From: Cytobacillus citreus
GTDB lineage: Bacteria; Bacillota; Bacilli; Bacillales; Cytobacillaceae
Direction of reading: 5' to 3'
Assembly: GCF_018343665.1 (NCBI RefSeq)
Contig: NZ_JAGYPM010000001.1
Span: 1,232,607 to 1,296,606, forward strand
Length of the DNA: 64,000 nucleotides
Each line of letters opens with the position of its first letter. Positions within the stretch are counted from its first letter, which is position 1. The translations under genes were made by a program, and so were the position numbers. The notes beneath the pieces were generated by a model that had not been told where the DNA came from, made no database searches, and saw nothing but the letters and a program-made list of their open reading frames with translations. Shown piece after piece: positions 1 through 7,270 of this stretch.

Positions 1-18
1 ATTTCTAGCTCTTAAAAT

Positions 19-684
19 TTAATCGTTCATTTCTATCTGTAGAGATAATAAACCAAACTCTTTTGCCTTTAATAATGCTTCTGTTCTTGAACCTACCCCA
101 AGTTTCGAAAATATTTTGGTTAAATTATATTCAATAGTTCGTTGGCTCATAGATATTTCAATAGCAATCGCCTTATTTGTTAAACCTTTTGAAATTCCAT
201 CGAGTATTTGCTGCTCTTTACTTGACAGGGTAATATCCCCTAAATTCTGCTGCCCTTCATTGGTGGAAGGCCCAGCTTCTACCCTTCTTAATTGTTTTAA
301 TAATTGAAGTTGAATAACAACTTCATCCCTTAATGCGCATCTAATTGCGGTAATCAATTGTTCTGGGGCTGCAGTCTTACTAATAAAACCTGCGACCCCA
401 GCCTCGATCAATAAATTATAATGTGACATTATGTCATACCCAGTGTAAATGAGTATAGTTGCATCTGGATCCACTTGTAGAAGCATTTTTGAAAGCTCAA
501 TACCATTTACCTTTGGCATATATAGGTCTATTAAATAGATATCATATTTATCTTCCTTAAGTGTCTCAAAAGCCTTATCAATATCTGTAATAAAAGTTGC
601 CTTCATATCTGCTTCTTGATCTATAATTGTCCTAGTTCCCTCGCCCAAGGTAGGATGGTCATCCACAATTAAAACTTTTATCAT
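19..684 (-). CDS. comA: ComA-like response regulator
   Basis: LuxR/NarL-type response regulator of 221 aa, the expected output partner of the ComP kinase in the ComX quorum-sensing pathway. A receiver domain fills residues 1-120, with acidic pocket VDDH at 8-10, phospho-acceptor D53 in LIDLYMP, T81 and K103. The HarpinTurn DNA-binding region is a LuxR helix-turn-helix at about 153-213 (LSSKEQQIL, QRTIEYNLTKIFSKL). The start overlaps the end of comP by 26 bp, so the two are translationally coupled. Its direct gene order comQ-comX-comP-comA supports assignment as ComA rather than another NarL-type regulator. The inference of target genes (competence, surfactin-like loci) cannot be tested here. 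Confidence 0.88.
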   Translation of the reverse strand: MIKVLIVDDHPTLGEGTRTIIDQEADMKATFITDIDKAFETLKEDKYDIYLIDLYMPKVNGIELSKMLLQVDPDATILIYTGYDIMSHYNLLIEAGVAGFISKTAAPEQLITAIRCALRDEVVIQLQLLKQLRRVEAGPSTNEGQQNLGDITLSSKEQQILDGISKGLTNKAIAIEISMSQRTIEYNLTKIFSKLGVGSRTEALLKAKEFGLLSLQIEMND

Positions 685-3019
685 TCACACTACCCCCTGT
701 TTTTATCTTAATGAATATAAGTATTCCTTTTCCCGAAGTAGAGTTAATCTCAATCGTACCACCGATACTTTTTATCCTTTCCTTTATTCCGAAAATACCC
801 ATTGTTTTAAAAGAGTCATTGAGCTTGGTCATATCGATCCCTTTCCCATTATCACTGTATATTAAGGTTAGGGTTTGATTATTCTTACGTAATGCTACCG
901 TTACTTCAGAGGCTGAGGAATGCTTCATTGCATTTGTTAAAAGCTCCTGGACCACACGATATAGGGTTAATTCATATTCCTTATTCAAAATTTTAATCGA
1001 TTGATCCAATTCAGATTTTAATATGAAATTGCTACGAAGCTTTGTCTGATCGATTAAATTCTGAATGGACTGAATGATTCCTAATTCACTCAAAAAAGGC
1101 GGTCGAAGCTCATTACATGTTTCCCGTATTAAGTGGATATTGTCGAGCATTCTTTCCCTGAGTTTGAATAAATCATTTTTGATGGAAATATCCGTAACCT
1201 TTCCTTTTATCTTTTCAACTTCTCTTAGAAGCTGTAATTGATCTTGAAGCACCGAGTCGTGTAAATCAATTGATAGATTAGCTCTTTCCTTTTCGGATAA
1301 AGAGAACATTAATCTTGAAAACCAATAGGGATAATTTCCATTCTCTATTTCCTTTTTCCCTTTGTAATCTTCGATCTTTTCAAATAGACCTTCAATTAAT
1401 TGAAAATTTTCAAGAAGAATACTTGAAAAATACGCCAATGTTTCAAGCCAAATTCTTTCTTGGATATTTATATTTGTTTTGGATTTCTTCATACCAAAAA
1501 AAATAATATGTTTATGATTATAGTCTCCACCAATAACAATCCCGAATCCATCCAATACCTCATTCAAAGATCCGATACGATGATTATTCCACTTTATTTT
1601 TTCTAACCCTTTAGTAAAGGAAGGGGGAAAATTACTTCTATTTTTTAGCAACCAGGTTACTCCACCATTTTCTGTTGCCACTTCAAAATAGAAAACACTT
1701 TTCGTCATTAGCACATCTTTTATCTCATTTATGAGGCTATTAATCAAACTAGTTACCTTTGTTTCATACTTTGCTCTCTGAAAAAAAGTATATAAACTGG
1801 TTTCAAAACCACTTTTTTGTGAGAATAAATGATGTCTTAATTTATAATCTAGATATTCTTTGACATATAAGAATATAGTAGTACATGTTAACAAAAGAAA
1901 AAAAATAATGAAGGTTAAACCGGAAAAAAGTTCAATATTAAGGATGAGACTTAAAAATAAAACGATAAAAGCAGTAAACGGAAGAGATAGTAAAGAGTAA
2001 TACCGTAACCTGCTCAATAAAAATTCGATATCAAATAACTTTTCTGCTAGTTGTAAATAGACAAAAACAATTGGAATAACGATTAGGAAAATAGCTGTTG
2101 TTTCAGCTGATACAAGTTCCTTTTTAAAAAGGATATTTGGAATAACATATAAACAAGCAAAAGGACTAAAAGCTGAAAATAAAGTAATCCCGAGGATTTT
2201 TAAAACGGTATTCCCCTCAGAACTCTTAAATTTTAGGTAAAACCTGATTAGATGAATAAGCAAATAGCTTATTAATATTAAGAAGAATAGTAACTGAAAC
2301 TGAATTATTTTAGTATGAAAATTTGGTTTTAAAAACACATAACTGCTAACCATCAAGGATAAAAAAATAAAATAGAGTATATACAATATTACAAGTGATT
2401 TTGCTTTTATAAATACTAGATTGAATCTCAGTAAATAACTTTTTAAAAAGTGAACAAATATAATTAAGGAAACGGGTAATGTTATTGTATTTAAAACCCT
2501 CCCAACAATTTCTCCCCGAGCTGAAACCGATGCGCTTAAATAACTAATTCCTGTTGACAATAAAAAGTATATTAAGATTCTTGCTGACTTGTCGTCTTTT
2601 TTTCTTCGATACAGAAAAATACTTAATGATAATGTCGTAATACTAAATAAAAACGGTAATATTAAATAATTTATATACTGTGTGTCCAAATGGTCATACG
2701 AGATGGAAATTGTTTTGATTTCTAAATTTTCATCCATGATAGTAATGAAATTCGCCATTTCCACCCTATTAAACAAAATTACCGTAGAATGTTCTTCCGG
2801 CTTTTTGCCATCGACGAGTTCTAATATTTCTCCTTCTTCTATTGGCTGATTTGAAGCCCATCCGTTTTTATATATTTTTTCAATTATCCATTGATTATTA
2901 TTTTTCTTCACTTCCATCCCAACCAATGGAAATTTCAAGACGATTACGGTAAAATAACCGGTTATTCCTAATACAAATAAAATTGACAGTAAACCTAATG
3001 CGCTAGCTCTATTTTTCAT
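659..3019 (-). CDS. comP: ComP-like membrane sensor histidine kinase
   Basis: Sensor kinase of 786 aa that should detect the extracellular prenylated ComX peptide and phosphorylate ComA. An N-terminal membrane helix is followed by an extracellular stretch of about 90 residues that resembles the PDZ-like loop of ComP, then several further helices up to about residue 400. The cytoplasmic part has a HisKA_3 box with H587 in LSIDLHDSVLQDQ and an HATPase domain with the N box (VQELLTNAMKHS) and the G1 box (DNGKGID). Length and topology match ComP of Bacillus subtilis (about 770 aa). ComP N-terminal halves diverge together with ComX and ComQ, so the pheromone specificity is expected to be strain-specific. 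Confidence 0.88.
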   Translation of the reverse strand: MKNRASALGLLSILFVLGITGYFTVIVLKFPLVGMEVKKNNNQWIIEKIYKNGWASNQPIEEGEILELVDGKKPEEHSTVILFNRVEMANFITIMDENLEIKTISISYDHLDTQYINYLILPFLFSITTLSLSIFLYRRKKDDKSARILIYFLLSTGISYLSASVSARGEIVGRVLNTITLPVSLIIFVHFLKSYLLRFNLVFIKAKSLVILYILYFIFLSLMVSSYVFLKPNFHTKIIQFQLLFFLILISYLLIHLIRFYLKFKSSEGNTVLKILGITLFSAFSPFACLYVIPNILFKKELVSAETTAIFLIVIPIVFVYLQLAEKLFDIEFLLSRLRYYSLLSLPFTAFIVLFLSLILNIELFSGLTFIIFFLLLTCTTIFLYVKEYLDYKLRHHLFSQKSGFETSLYTFFQRAKYETKVTSLINSLINEIKDVLMTKSVFYFEVATENGGVTWLLKNRSNFPPSFTKGLEKIKWNNHRIGSLNEVLDGFGIVIGGDYNHKHIIFFGMKKSKTNINIQERIWLETLAYFSSILLENFQLIEGLFEKIEDYKGKKEIENGNYPYWFSRLMFSLSEKERANLSIDLHDSVLQDQLQLLREVEKIKGKVTDISIKNDLFKLRERMLDNIHLIRETCNELRPPFLSELGIIQSIQNLIDQTKLRSNFILKSELDQSIKILNKEYELTLYRVVQELLTNAMKHSSASEVTVALRKNNQTLTLIYSDNGKGIDMTKLNDSFKTMGIFGIKERIKSIGGTIEINSTSGKGILIFIKIKTGGSVNDKSFNCG

Positions 3020-3064
3020 TTTAACTCCTTTAAAAAAGCCGGATTAATATCCCGGCTTTAAACT

Positions 3065-3226
3065 TTATTGCCAATAATAGGCCCTTGGAGCAATGTGTTC
3101 ATCGAAGAATACTTCCAATATCGCCTTTAGCTCTTCTGGGCTAACTCCAACCAGACTTGCTGTTCCCTCTTTTACTTTGCTTAATACATCAGAATTGTTG
3201 ATTAGAAACTGAATAACATCTTGCAT
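3065..3226 (-). CDS. comX: ComX pre-pheromone
   Basis: A 53-codon gene in the gap between comQ and comP, easily missed because of its size. The product starts MQDVIQFLINNSDVL and ends APRAYYWQ. ComX pre-peptides of Bacillus likewise begin MQDLI and carry a tryptophan close to the C-terminus that ComQ prenylates; here W52 is the only tryptophan and is the next-to-last residue. A ribosome site AGGAG lies 8 bases upstream of the ATG, and the gene starts 20 bases after the comQ stop. The mature pheromone would be a short C-terminal peptide released by an unknown protease. Assignment rests on position, N-terminus and the terminal Trp. Confidence 0.9.
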   Translation of the reverse strand: MQDVIQFLINNSDVLSKVKEGTASLVGVSPEELKAILEVFFDEHIAPRAYYWQ

Positions 3227-3245
3227 TTTTTCTTCTCCTAACTTA

Positions 3246-4160
3246 TTAATAAATGTATTTTACTAGAAGATCAATATAATATTGATCAATATTAAGCTTC
3301 TTTATTTCTTCTATTGTTTTGTTTTGGTATACCTTCTTAATTACTTCGGTATAGGCTATAGCCCCTGTCATGACAAACTTATTAGAAATCAGCTTTTGAT
3401 TCTTAATTATCTCATTTTTTTCTATCTTGTTGTCGTAATAATCATGAATGAACTTAAGTTCTTCATCCTTGTAATTTAGTAAATAGATAATAGGAAGACT
3501 GAACTTTTTATTTATTAAGTCATTCTTTTCATCCCATGTTTTTATATCTGACAAATCATTATTAATTTGTCCTATCAGACCAATGAACCTTGAATAAGTT
3601 CCTACTTCTACTGGATAGTCACCGGCTGCTAAGACTGAACCTACTAAACAAGACAAAGCAACCAGCGAACCTGACTTCTCAATAGTCATCTCTATATAAT
3701 CAGCTTCATTCTTACAATTGTTTAGAAGATCCTTATGCTGTCCGTTTATCGATTGAAGAGCATATTTTAACAGAGTAGAAATACATTTATCCTTATTCTT
3801 AAAGCCTGTATTTCTTATAACAATTGCACTCAAAAAAAGGAGAGCTGTTGTTGCATTTAATGCTAAATTAGATTCTGTTGACCAAGGTTTGTCCTTAAAA
3901 TCATCATCTTCAAAATCATCTAACATATCGAAGGATAATATCAAAATTTCTATTGCAGCTGCTACCGAATAAATTTCTTCAGTTCTTGTTCCGTTGAATA
4001 TGTTATAGTGTAAGACAAGCAATTCCCCAAAAGGAAATCCTTTTTTTGATTGATAATCAACAAATCCAAAAAGCTGTTCTTTCAATTCATTTTGTTTAAT
4101 ATGCTCATTAATAATAGTGTATAATGATTTTCTTATCACTTGGGACATAATGGCACTCAA
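3246..4160 (-). CDS. comQ: ComQ-like isoprenyl transferase modifying ComX
   Basis: Polyprenyl-synthase-fold protein of 304 aa that should attach a farnesyl or geranyl group to the Trp of ComX. The first aspartate-rich motif is at D78-D86 (DMLDDFEDDD) and a second acidic motif near residue 200 reads NNDLSDI. The start is taken as TTG because a strong AAGGAGG lies 7 bases upstream; an ATG four codons later has no good site. That ribosome site lies inside the last codons of the tnsA fragment, whose TGA overlaps this TTG, so ComQ translation is coupled to a transposase remnant. Such an origin differs from the usual comQ leader. Confidence 0.88.
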   Translation of the reverse strand: MSAIMSQVIRKSLYTIINEHIKQNELKEQLFGFVDYQSKKGFPFGELLVLHYNIFNGTRTEEIYSVAAAIEILILSFDMLDDFEDDDFKDKPWSTESNLALNATTALLFLSAIVIRNTGFKNKDKCISTLLKYALQSINGQHKDLLNNCKNEADYIEMTIEKSGSLVALSCLVGSVLAAGDYPVEVGTYSRFIGLIGQINNDLSDIKTWDEKNDLINKKFSLPIIYLLNYKDEELKFIHDYYDNKIEKNEIIKNQKLISNKFVMTGAIAYTEVIKKVYQNKTIEEIKKLNIDQYYIDLLVKYIY

Positions 4161-4597
4161 TTGCTTGCCTCCTTGATTATTTCTTTATTTTTCCGGACGG
4201 TAATTAGAAAGTCTGTTGTCATAACCAAAGGAGTTTCAGTCACTTGATCTGCCGCCTTTTCTTCTGCAATAACAGTTGATAGATGACGATCCAGGGGGTA
4301 TTGGTCCTGAATGTCAATAACTTCATCTGCCCATTCAAGAGCATAAAAATAATTACGCTCTAAATCCGACAATAAATGATGAATCCGATTCGTTTTCCAT
4401 ACATTTAATCGATGCACTCGACCAGAAGATCCAAAATCTTGAATATTAATCCATGGCTTATAATTAGAGAGTTCCCCTTGTCCACGACCTTCCTTCAAGT
4501 AACGGGCTATTTTTTCCTCATTGGGGTAGTACCAGCGTTCGTGCAACCAGGGGCAAAGTAAACTATTCTTGTCCCTAATTATACTAGTTAGACTCAT
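4157..4597 (-). pseudogene. tnsA: TnsA (Tn7-type endonuclease) N-terminal fragment
   Basis: The 146-aa product matches the N-terminal half of Tn7-family TnsA, which cuts transposon 5' ends. Diagnostic stretches are RYLKEGRGQGELSNYKPW, SSGRVHR, the catalytic Glu in HHLLSDLERNYF and the catalytic Asp in VMTTDFLITV. TnsA is normally about 270 aa; the Gln/Lys catalytic residues and the C-terminal winged-helix domain are missing. The frame stops at KEASN, exactly where comQ begins, so the cassette boundary replaced the rest of tnsA. No tnsB or tnsC follows. The fragment now acts, if at all, as a leader ORF upstream of comQ. Confidence 0.8.
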
Positions 4598-4629
4598 TAT
4601 CTTTTAGTTTGCGGTATAATGTCATTCTT

Positions 4630-4667
4630 GGGGTTCCACCAACCAAACGCTGAAAACATACGTTAAG
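4630..4667 (+). repeat. Tn3-type 38-bp terminal inverted repeat, left orientation
   Basis: Exactly 38 bases starting GGGGTTCCACC and ending GAAAACATACGTTAAG, the GGGG...TAAG layout of Tn3-family ends. The GGGG side faces left, so the element body would run to the right across the abrB-like gene. Five bases outside are TTCTT. Confidence 0.8.
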
Positions 4668-4682
4668 GATTTGTTCAGAAAA

Positions 4683-4988
4683 TCAGGAATTACTGAACAC
4701 CCTATGATTAAAGGGTTTAAATAGATTTGTATTTATTTCTTTCATTAATATATCCGCACCTTTTGCGCTAAGAATTATATTTCCTGAGTATATTTTATTT
4801 TCATCAGAAATTTCTCCAGTGATTACACATTCCATATTTGATTTGTATTTTTGTAATATGATTTTTTCATTTTCAATGAAAATTTCCAATGGATCCTTCT
4901 CATTTATTTCTAATGTTCTTCTTAATTCTTTTGGAAGAACAATTCTTCCAAGTTCATCTACTTTTCTTACTACACCAGTACTTTTCAA
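4683..4988 (-). CDS. AbrB-family transition-state regulator
   Basis: DNA-binding protein of about 101 aa. The N-terminal swapped-hairpin AbrB domain is clear (KSTGVVRKVDELGRIVLPKE, LEIFIENEKIILQKY) and the C-terminal half keeps the CVITGEISDEN region of AbrB/Abh. The start is placed at the TTG at 4988 because AAGGAG lies 9 bases upstream; an in-frame TTG three codons earlier is too close to it. Known AbrB proteins repress stationary-phase genes, including antibiotic and competence functions. It lies between two Tn3-type ends and beside comQXPA, so it could be a mobile regulator; whether it regulates the com cassette is inference. Confidence 0.85.
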   Translation of the reverse strand: MKSTGVVRKVDELGRIVLPKELRRTLEINEKDPLEIFIENEKIILQKYKSNMECVITGEISDENKIYSGNIILSAKGADILMKEINTNLFKPFNHRVFSNS

Positions 4989-5146
4989 AGTTATCAATCT
5001 CCTTATATAAATTTAAAACCTTTTATATCCAAATTATAATATAGTTTCTTTTGCTGTCAAATAGTTCCATTAAGTTTCTGTGTCCAGTTAATAAATTGAA
5101 GATAAGTTTTGTTATACCTATGATGATCTTAGCGTATGTTTTCCGC

Positions 5147-5419
5147 TATTATCTTGACTCGTAAATTGAAAACCTTTGCCTATCAATGGTTTATTCATTG
5201 TTGCCATGTAAACAACGTATTCGTCTTGACAATGAGCCTCGCGGCATCAGATTCTAACCTCTTGGCCCGACACTTGAGAAATGGTCGGTTTACCTTACAA
5301 GGTTATCTGTTGCCTTCTCATTGTAAAGACACCGCTACGCTGAATACGTTGTTTACAGAGTTAAGAATTCTTTACTTTGTATACTATGAATAGTGTGTTT
5401 TTAGCTAGTTAAGATAAGC
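5147..5419 (+). mobile_element. MITE, long copy (about 270 bp)
   Basis: Starts TATTATCTTGACTCG and ends AGTTAAGATAAGC; the ends form a short inverted repeat (TATCTTGACT against TATCTTAACT). Its outer parts are nearly identical to the 155-bp copy at 49831-49985. The extra length is a nested insert at 5207-5357. No credible coding sequence is present; the frame open across it is a by-product. Confidence 0.65.
5207..5357. repeat. Foldable 151-bp insert nested in the MITE
   Basis: Outer arms TGTAAACAACGTATTC (5207-5222) and GAATACGTTGTTTACA (5342-5357) are a perfect 16-bp inverted repeat. Just inside, CTTGACAATGAG and CTCATTGTAAAG pair with one mismatch. Three further hairpins follow within: GCC-GGC, CCGAC-GTCGG and ACCTT-AAGGT. 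The short MITE copy lacks it, and TTG occurs at both edges, as expected for a small target duplication. Confidence 0.55.
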
Positions 5420-5568
5420 GCAAAATGTTGGCGGTACGCCTTAACAGCATATTGATTGTTTTCTATTAATATTCGACAAAAAAACAGGAAGAAAGCACCT
5501 TTTTTTGTAATATTATTATATATTTAAATAGTCTGAATATTAATAAAAATAGAAGGATAGGAGTTTAA

Positions 5569-5813
5569 TTGGAGACATTAATGGAGAAAAACACGAGAGG
5601 GTTTATTATTAAGCTAATGATTGCTATTTTATTGGTAGGTTCTGTGGGTATAGGTGCTTTTCTTTACAAAGAAAATAGCGTTGGGGCTTCTGTAAATGGT
5701 TTTTGGGCGCATCCTAAAAAAGCTAAAGAAGAAGGTTACACACTCGTAAAAAGCACAACTATTGCAAGACAACAACTCAATGATATTGGTACATATATAG
5801 ACAACAAAGACAG
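5569..5813 (+). pseudogene. Small membrane-anchored protein, 3' end lost to IS3
   Basis: Open frame from TTG 5569, with an alternative ATG at 5581 preceded by GGAG. The product has a short basic N-terminus, one hydrophobic helix (IKLMIAILLVGSVGIGAFLY) and an outside segment with GFWAHPKKAKEEGYTLV. Native coding ends at 5813, where the IS3 left terminus begins; the frame then runs into the insertion sequence and stops at 5850. The original C-terminus is not recognisable. A short frame ending at 6519 beyond the truncated IS might be leftover host sequence. Function unknown. Confidence 0.5.
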
Positions 5814-5880
5814 TGATGCTAGACTAAAAAGTAGACACAGATTGTTATAATAAAATAAACAACAATAATGGGGTGTCTAC

Positions 5881-6174
5881 ATGACCAAAGGTACTGGTAA
5901 ACGTTATGATGAAACATTCAAAAAAGAAACAGTGAAGTATATTCTAGAGAACAATAAATCAGTCGCACAAGTGGCTAGAGAAACTGGAATCAATACAAAT
6001 ACTTTACATGGATGGGTCAAGAAATATGGTGAACAGCCCGAGGTAAAAGCTGTACAAACATTTTCATCTCCAGAAGCCGAACTAAAAGCATTACAAAAAC
6101 AATTGCGTGATCTGGAGGAGGAAAACGCAATTTTTAAAAAGGCGATGCACTACTTCGCGAAAAGCCCTCGGTAA
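5881..6174 (+). CDS. IS3-family transposase OrfA
   Basis: 97-aa OrfA: an N-terminal helix-turn-helix (SVAQVARETGINTNTLHGWVKKYG) and a C-terminal leucine-zipper-type coiled coil (LKALQKQLRDLEEEN). It binds the IS ends. It is intact, but its element lacks most of orfB, so it cannot transpose by itself. OrfA alone is known in this family to inhibit transposition. Confidence 0.85.
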   Translation: MTKGTGKRYDETFKKETVKYILENNKSVAQVARETGINTNTLHGWVKKYGEQPEVKAVQTFSSPEAELKALQKQLRDLEEENAIFKKAMHYFAKSPR

Positions 6175-6212
6175 AGTATGATTTTATTCATCATCATCGC
6201 TCCCAATACCGA

Positions 6213-6455
6213 GTGGAGAAGATATGCAAAGTCCTGGGAGTTTCTAAAAGCGGCTATTTCAAATGGATAAAACGACCAAAGAGTAGCCGACAGAAAAAGC
6301 ATGAGGAACTGTCTCAAAAAGTCTTGAAAACTCACATTGAATTCAAGCAACGCTATGGAAGCATAAAAATTACAAAAATGCTAAACAAGCAAGGAATAAA
6401 AGTAAGCCAGCGTATAGTTTCACGCATCATGACAAAGAATAATTGGAAATCTTGC
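6213..6455 (+). pseudogene. IS3 transposase OrfB, N-terminal fragment
   Basis: About 81 codons match the start of the full OrfB (KVLGVSKSGYFKWIKRP ... MTKNNWKSC). The integrase core with its DDE residues is missing because similarity ends at 6455. The frame then reads on into unrelated sequence and stops at 6488. Non-functional. Confidence 0.85.
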
Positions 6456-6547
6456 TTCAAGTGCTATTTTTTGCACATCCAGCTTTAAAACCAGCTACCT
6501 TTACATGTGAAGATTAACTGGGTTTCTTCATTATGGGGATAACGCCA

Positions 6548-6585
6548 TAGGTACCACCAGCAAAATGTGAATTTACAACGTTAAG
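6548..6585 (+). repeat. Degenerate Tn3-type 38-bp end
   Basis: Reads TAGGTACCACCAGCAAAATG then TGAATTTACAACGTTAAG. The inner CGTTAAG and the CCACCA.CAAAATG block match the other Tn3-type ends here, while the outer GGGG is degraded. It points rightwards. A solo relic with no partner recognised nearby. Confidence 0.5.
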
Positions 6586-6597
6586 GAAATCAATATT

Positions 6598-6635
6598 AAA
6601 AAGCCCAATTTTAATCCTGAGAAATTGGGCTTTTT
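6598..6635. terminator. Bidirectional rho-independent terminator
   Basis: Perfect 14-bp stem, AAAAAGCCCAATTT and AAATTGGGCTTTTT, with T tracts on both strands. It separates the IS3 remnant side from the tnpB fragment. Confidence 0.8.
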
Positions 6636-6669
6636 CGTTACTCAAGAAAAGCTCCCGATTGTGTAATAT

Positions 6670-7053
6670 CTAATCTATTTGTTTCTTTTTAACTGTATGG
6701 AATGCACGAGACGTGAGTTTTTGAGCAGTATGGGAATGGATTAAATGTTTAAATCGAGTTTGCATGGACTTTACATATGTATGGAGTGCATATTCCTCCA
6801 ATTTAAATCGTTTGTGCAATTGACGGAATGTAGTGGATCGTAGTTTGCGTTCTGATGGGGTCGATGAAGGGAGTTTACGAGCTTTCTGATAATCCTTAGA
6901 TTCTTGCATGACTCGCAAACGTTTATCCGCTTCTGCCAAACATGCATTATAGATTTTTCGAGCAATCTCAAACCTTTTTTCAAGAATATGGGCCTCATAA
7001 TGTCTAATTTCAAGTGTCAGGGTTAATACGTAGCTGGGCATAGAAGATGTCAT
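6670..7053 (-). pseudogene. tnpB: TnpB-family (IS605/IS1341) N-terminal fragment
   Basis: 127 aa resembling the N-terminal helical region of TnpB-type RNA-guided nucleases: LEKRFEIARKIYNACL, FRQLHKRFKLEEYALHTYV, AQKLTSRAFHTVKK. Full TnpB proteins are about 370-420 aa; the RuvC catalytic acidic residues and the zinc finger are absent because the frame ends at residue 127. No omega-RNA-like end was recognised downstream. A dead remnant. Confidence 0.7.
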
Positions 7054-7270
7054 AAAACATACTCCTTTCCTTCTCTTGCATTTTATTATATGAAAATCGT
7101 TTAATGGATTTTATTGATTATTCACCTCAATTGGTCCCTAAAGACCATTTCTATCATAGTATATCAGATTTACAGAATAAAGAACATATGTTTCTATACG
7201 AATCTTCAGATACTTGAAGTGCCGCTAACGATTTTGACCTTTTAGCGTTACTCCGTATCTGACCTCACTT

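Larger units (their letters stand above)
5128..5440 (-). repeat. Tn3-type terminal repeat interrupted by a MITE
   Basis: A 38-bp Tn3-type end in right-hand orientation: inner part CTTAGCGTATGTTTTCCGC at 5128-5146 and outer part AAAATGTTGGCGGTACGCC at 5422-5440. A MITE fills the middle, with GC present on both sides of it. Together with the repeat at 4630 it brackets the abrB-like gene. The two ends are not identical and the outer flanks (TTCTT and TTAAC) do not match, so a single transposition event is unproven. Confidence 0.7.
5814..6455 (+). mobile_element. IS3-family (IS150-like) insertion sequence, truncated copy
   Basis: Left terminus TGATGCTAGACTAAAAAGT matches the orfA-proximal end of the full copy at 39347-40685. 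The body follows that copy until base 6455 inside orfB, where similarity stops abruptly. Orientation is opposite to the other two copies. A few orfA differences (Pro to Ser, Glu-Ile-Leu to Ala-Ile-Phe) show it is an older insertion. Confidence 0.85.

Noticed and set aside
5136..5393. 85-codon plus-strand frame over the MITE
   Set aside because: It runs through the inverted arms and hairpins of the MITE and its insert and shows no protein-like pattern or ribosome site.
4625..5445. Five-base target duplication flanking the abrB cassette
   Set aside because: Flanks are TTCTT and TTAAC; they do not match, so a single clean transposition was not claimed.
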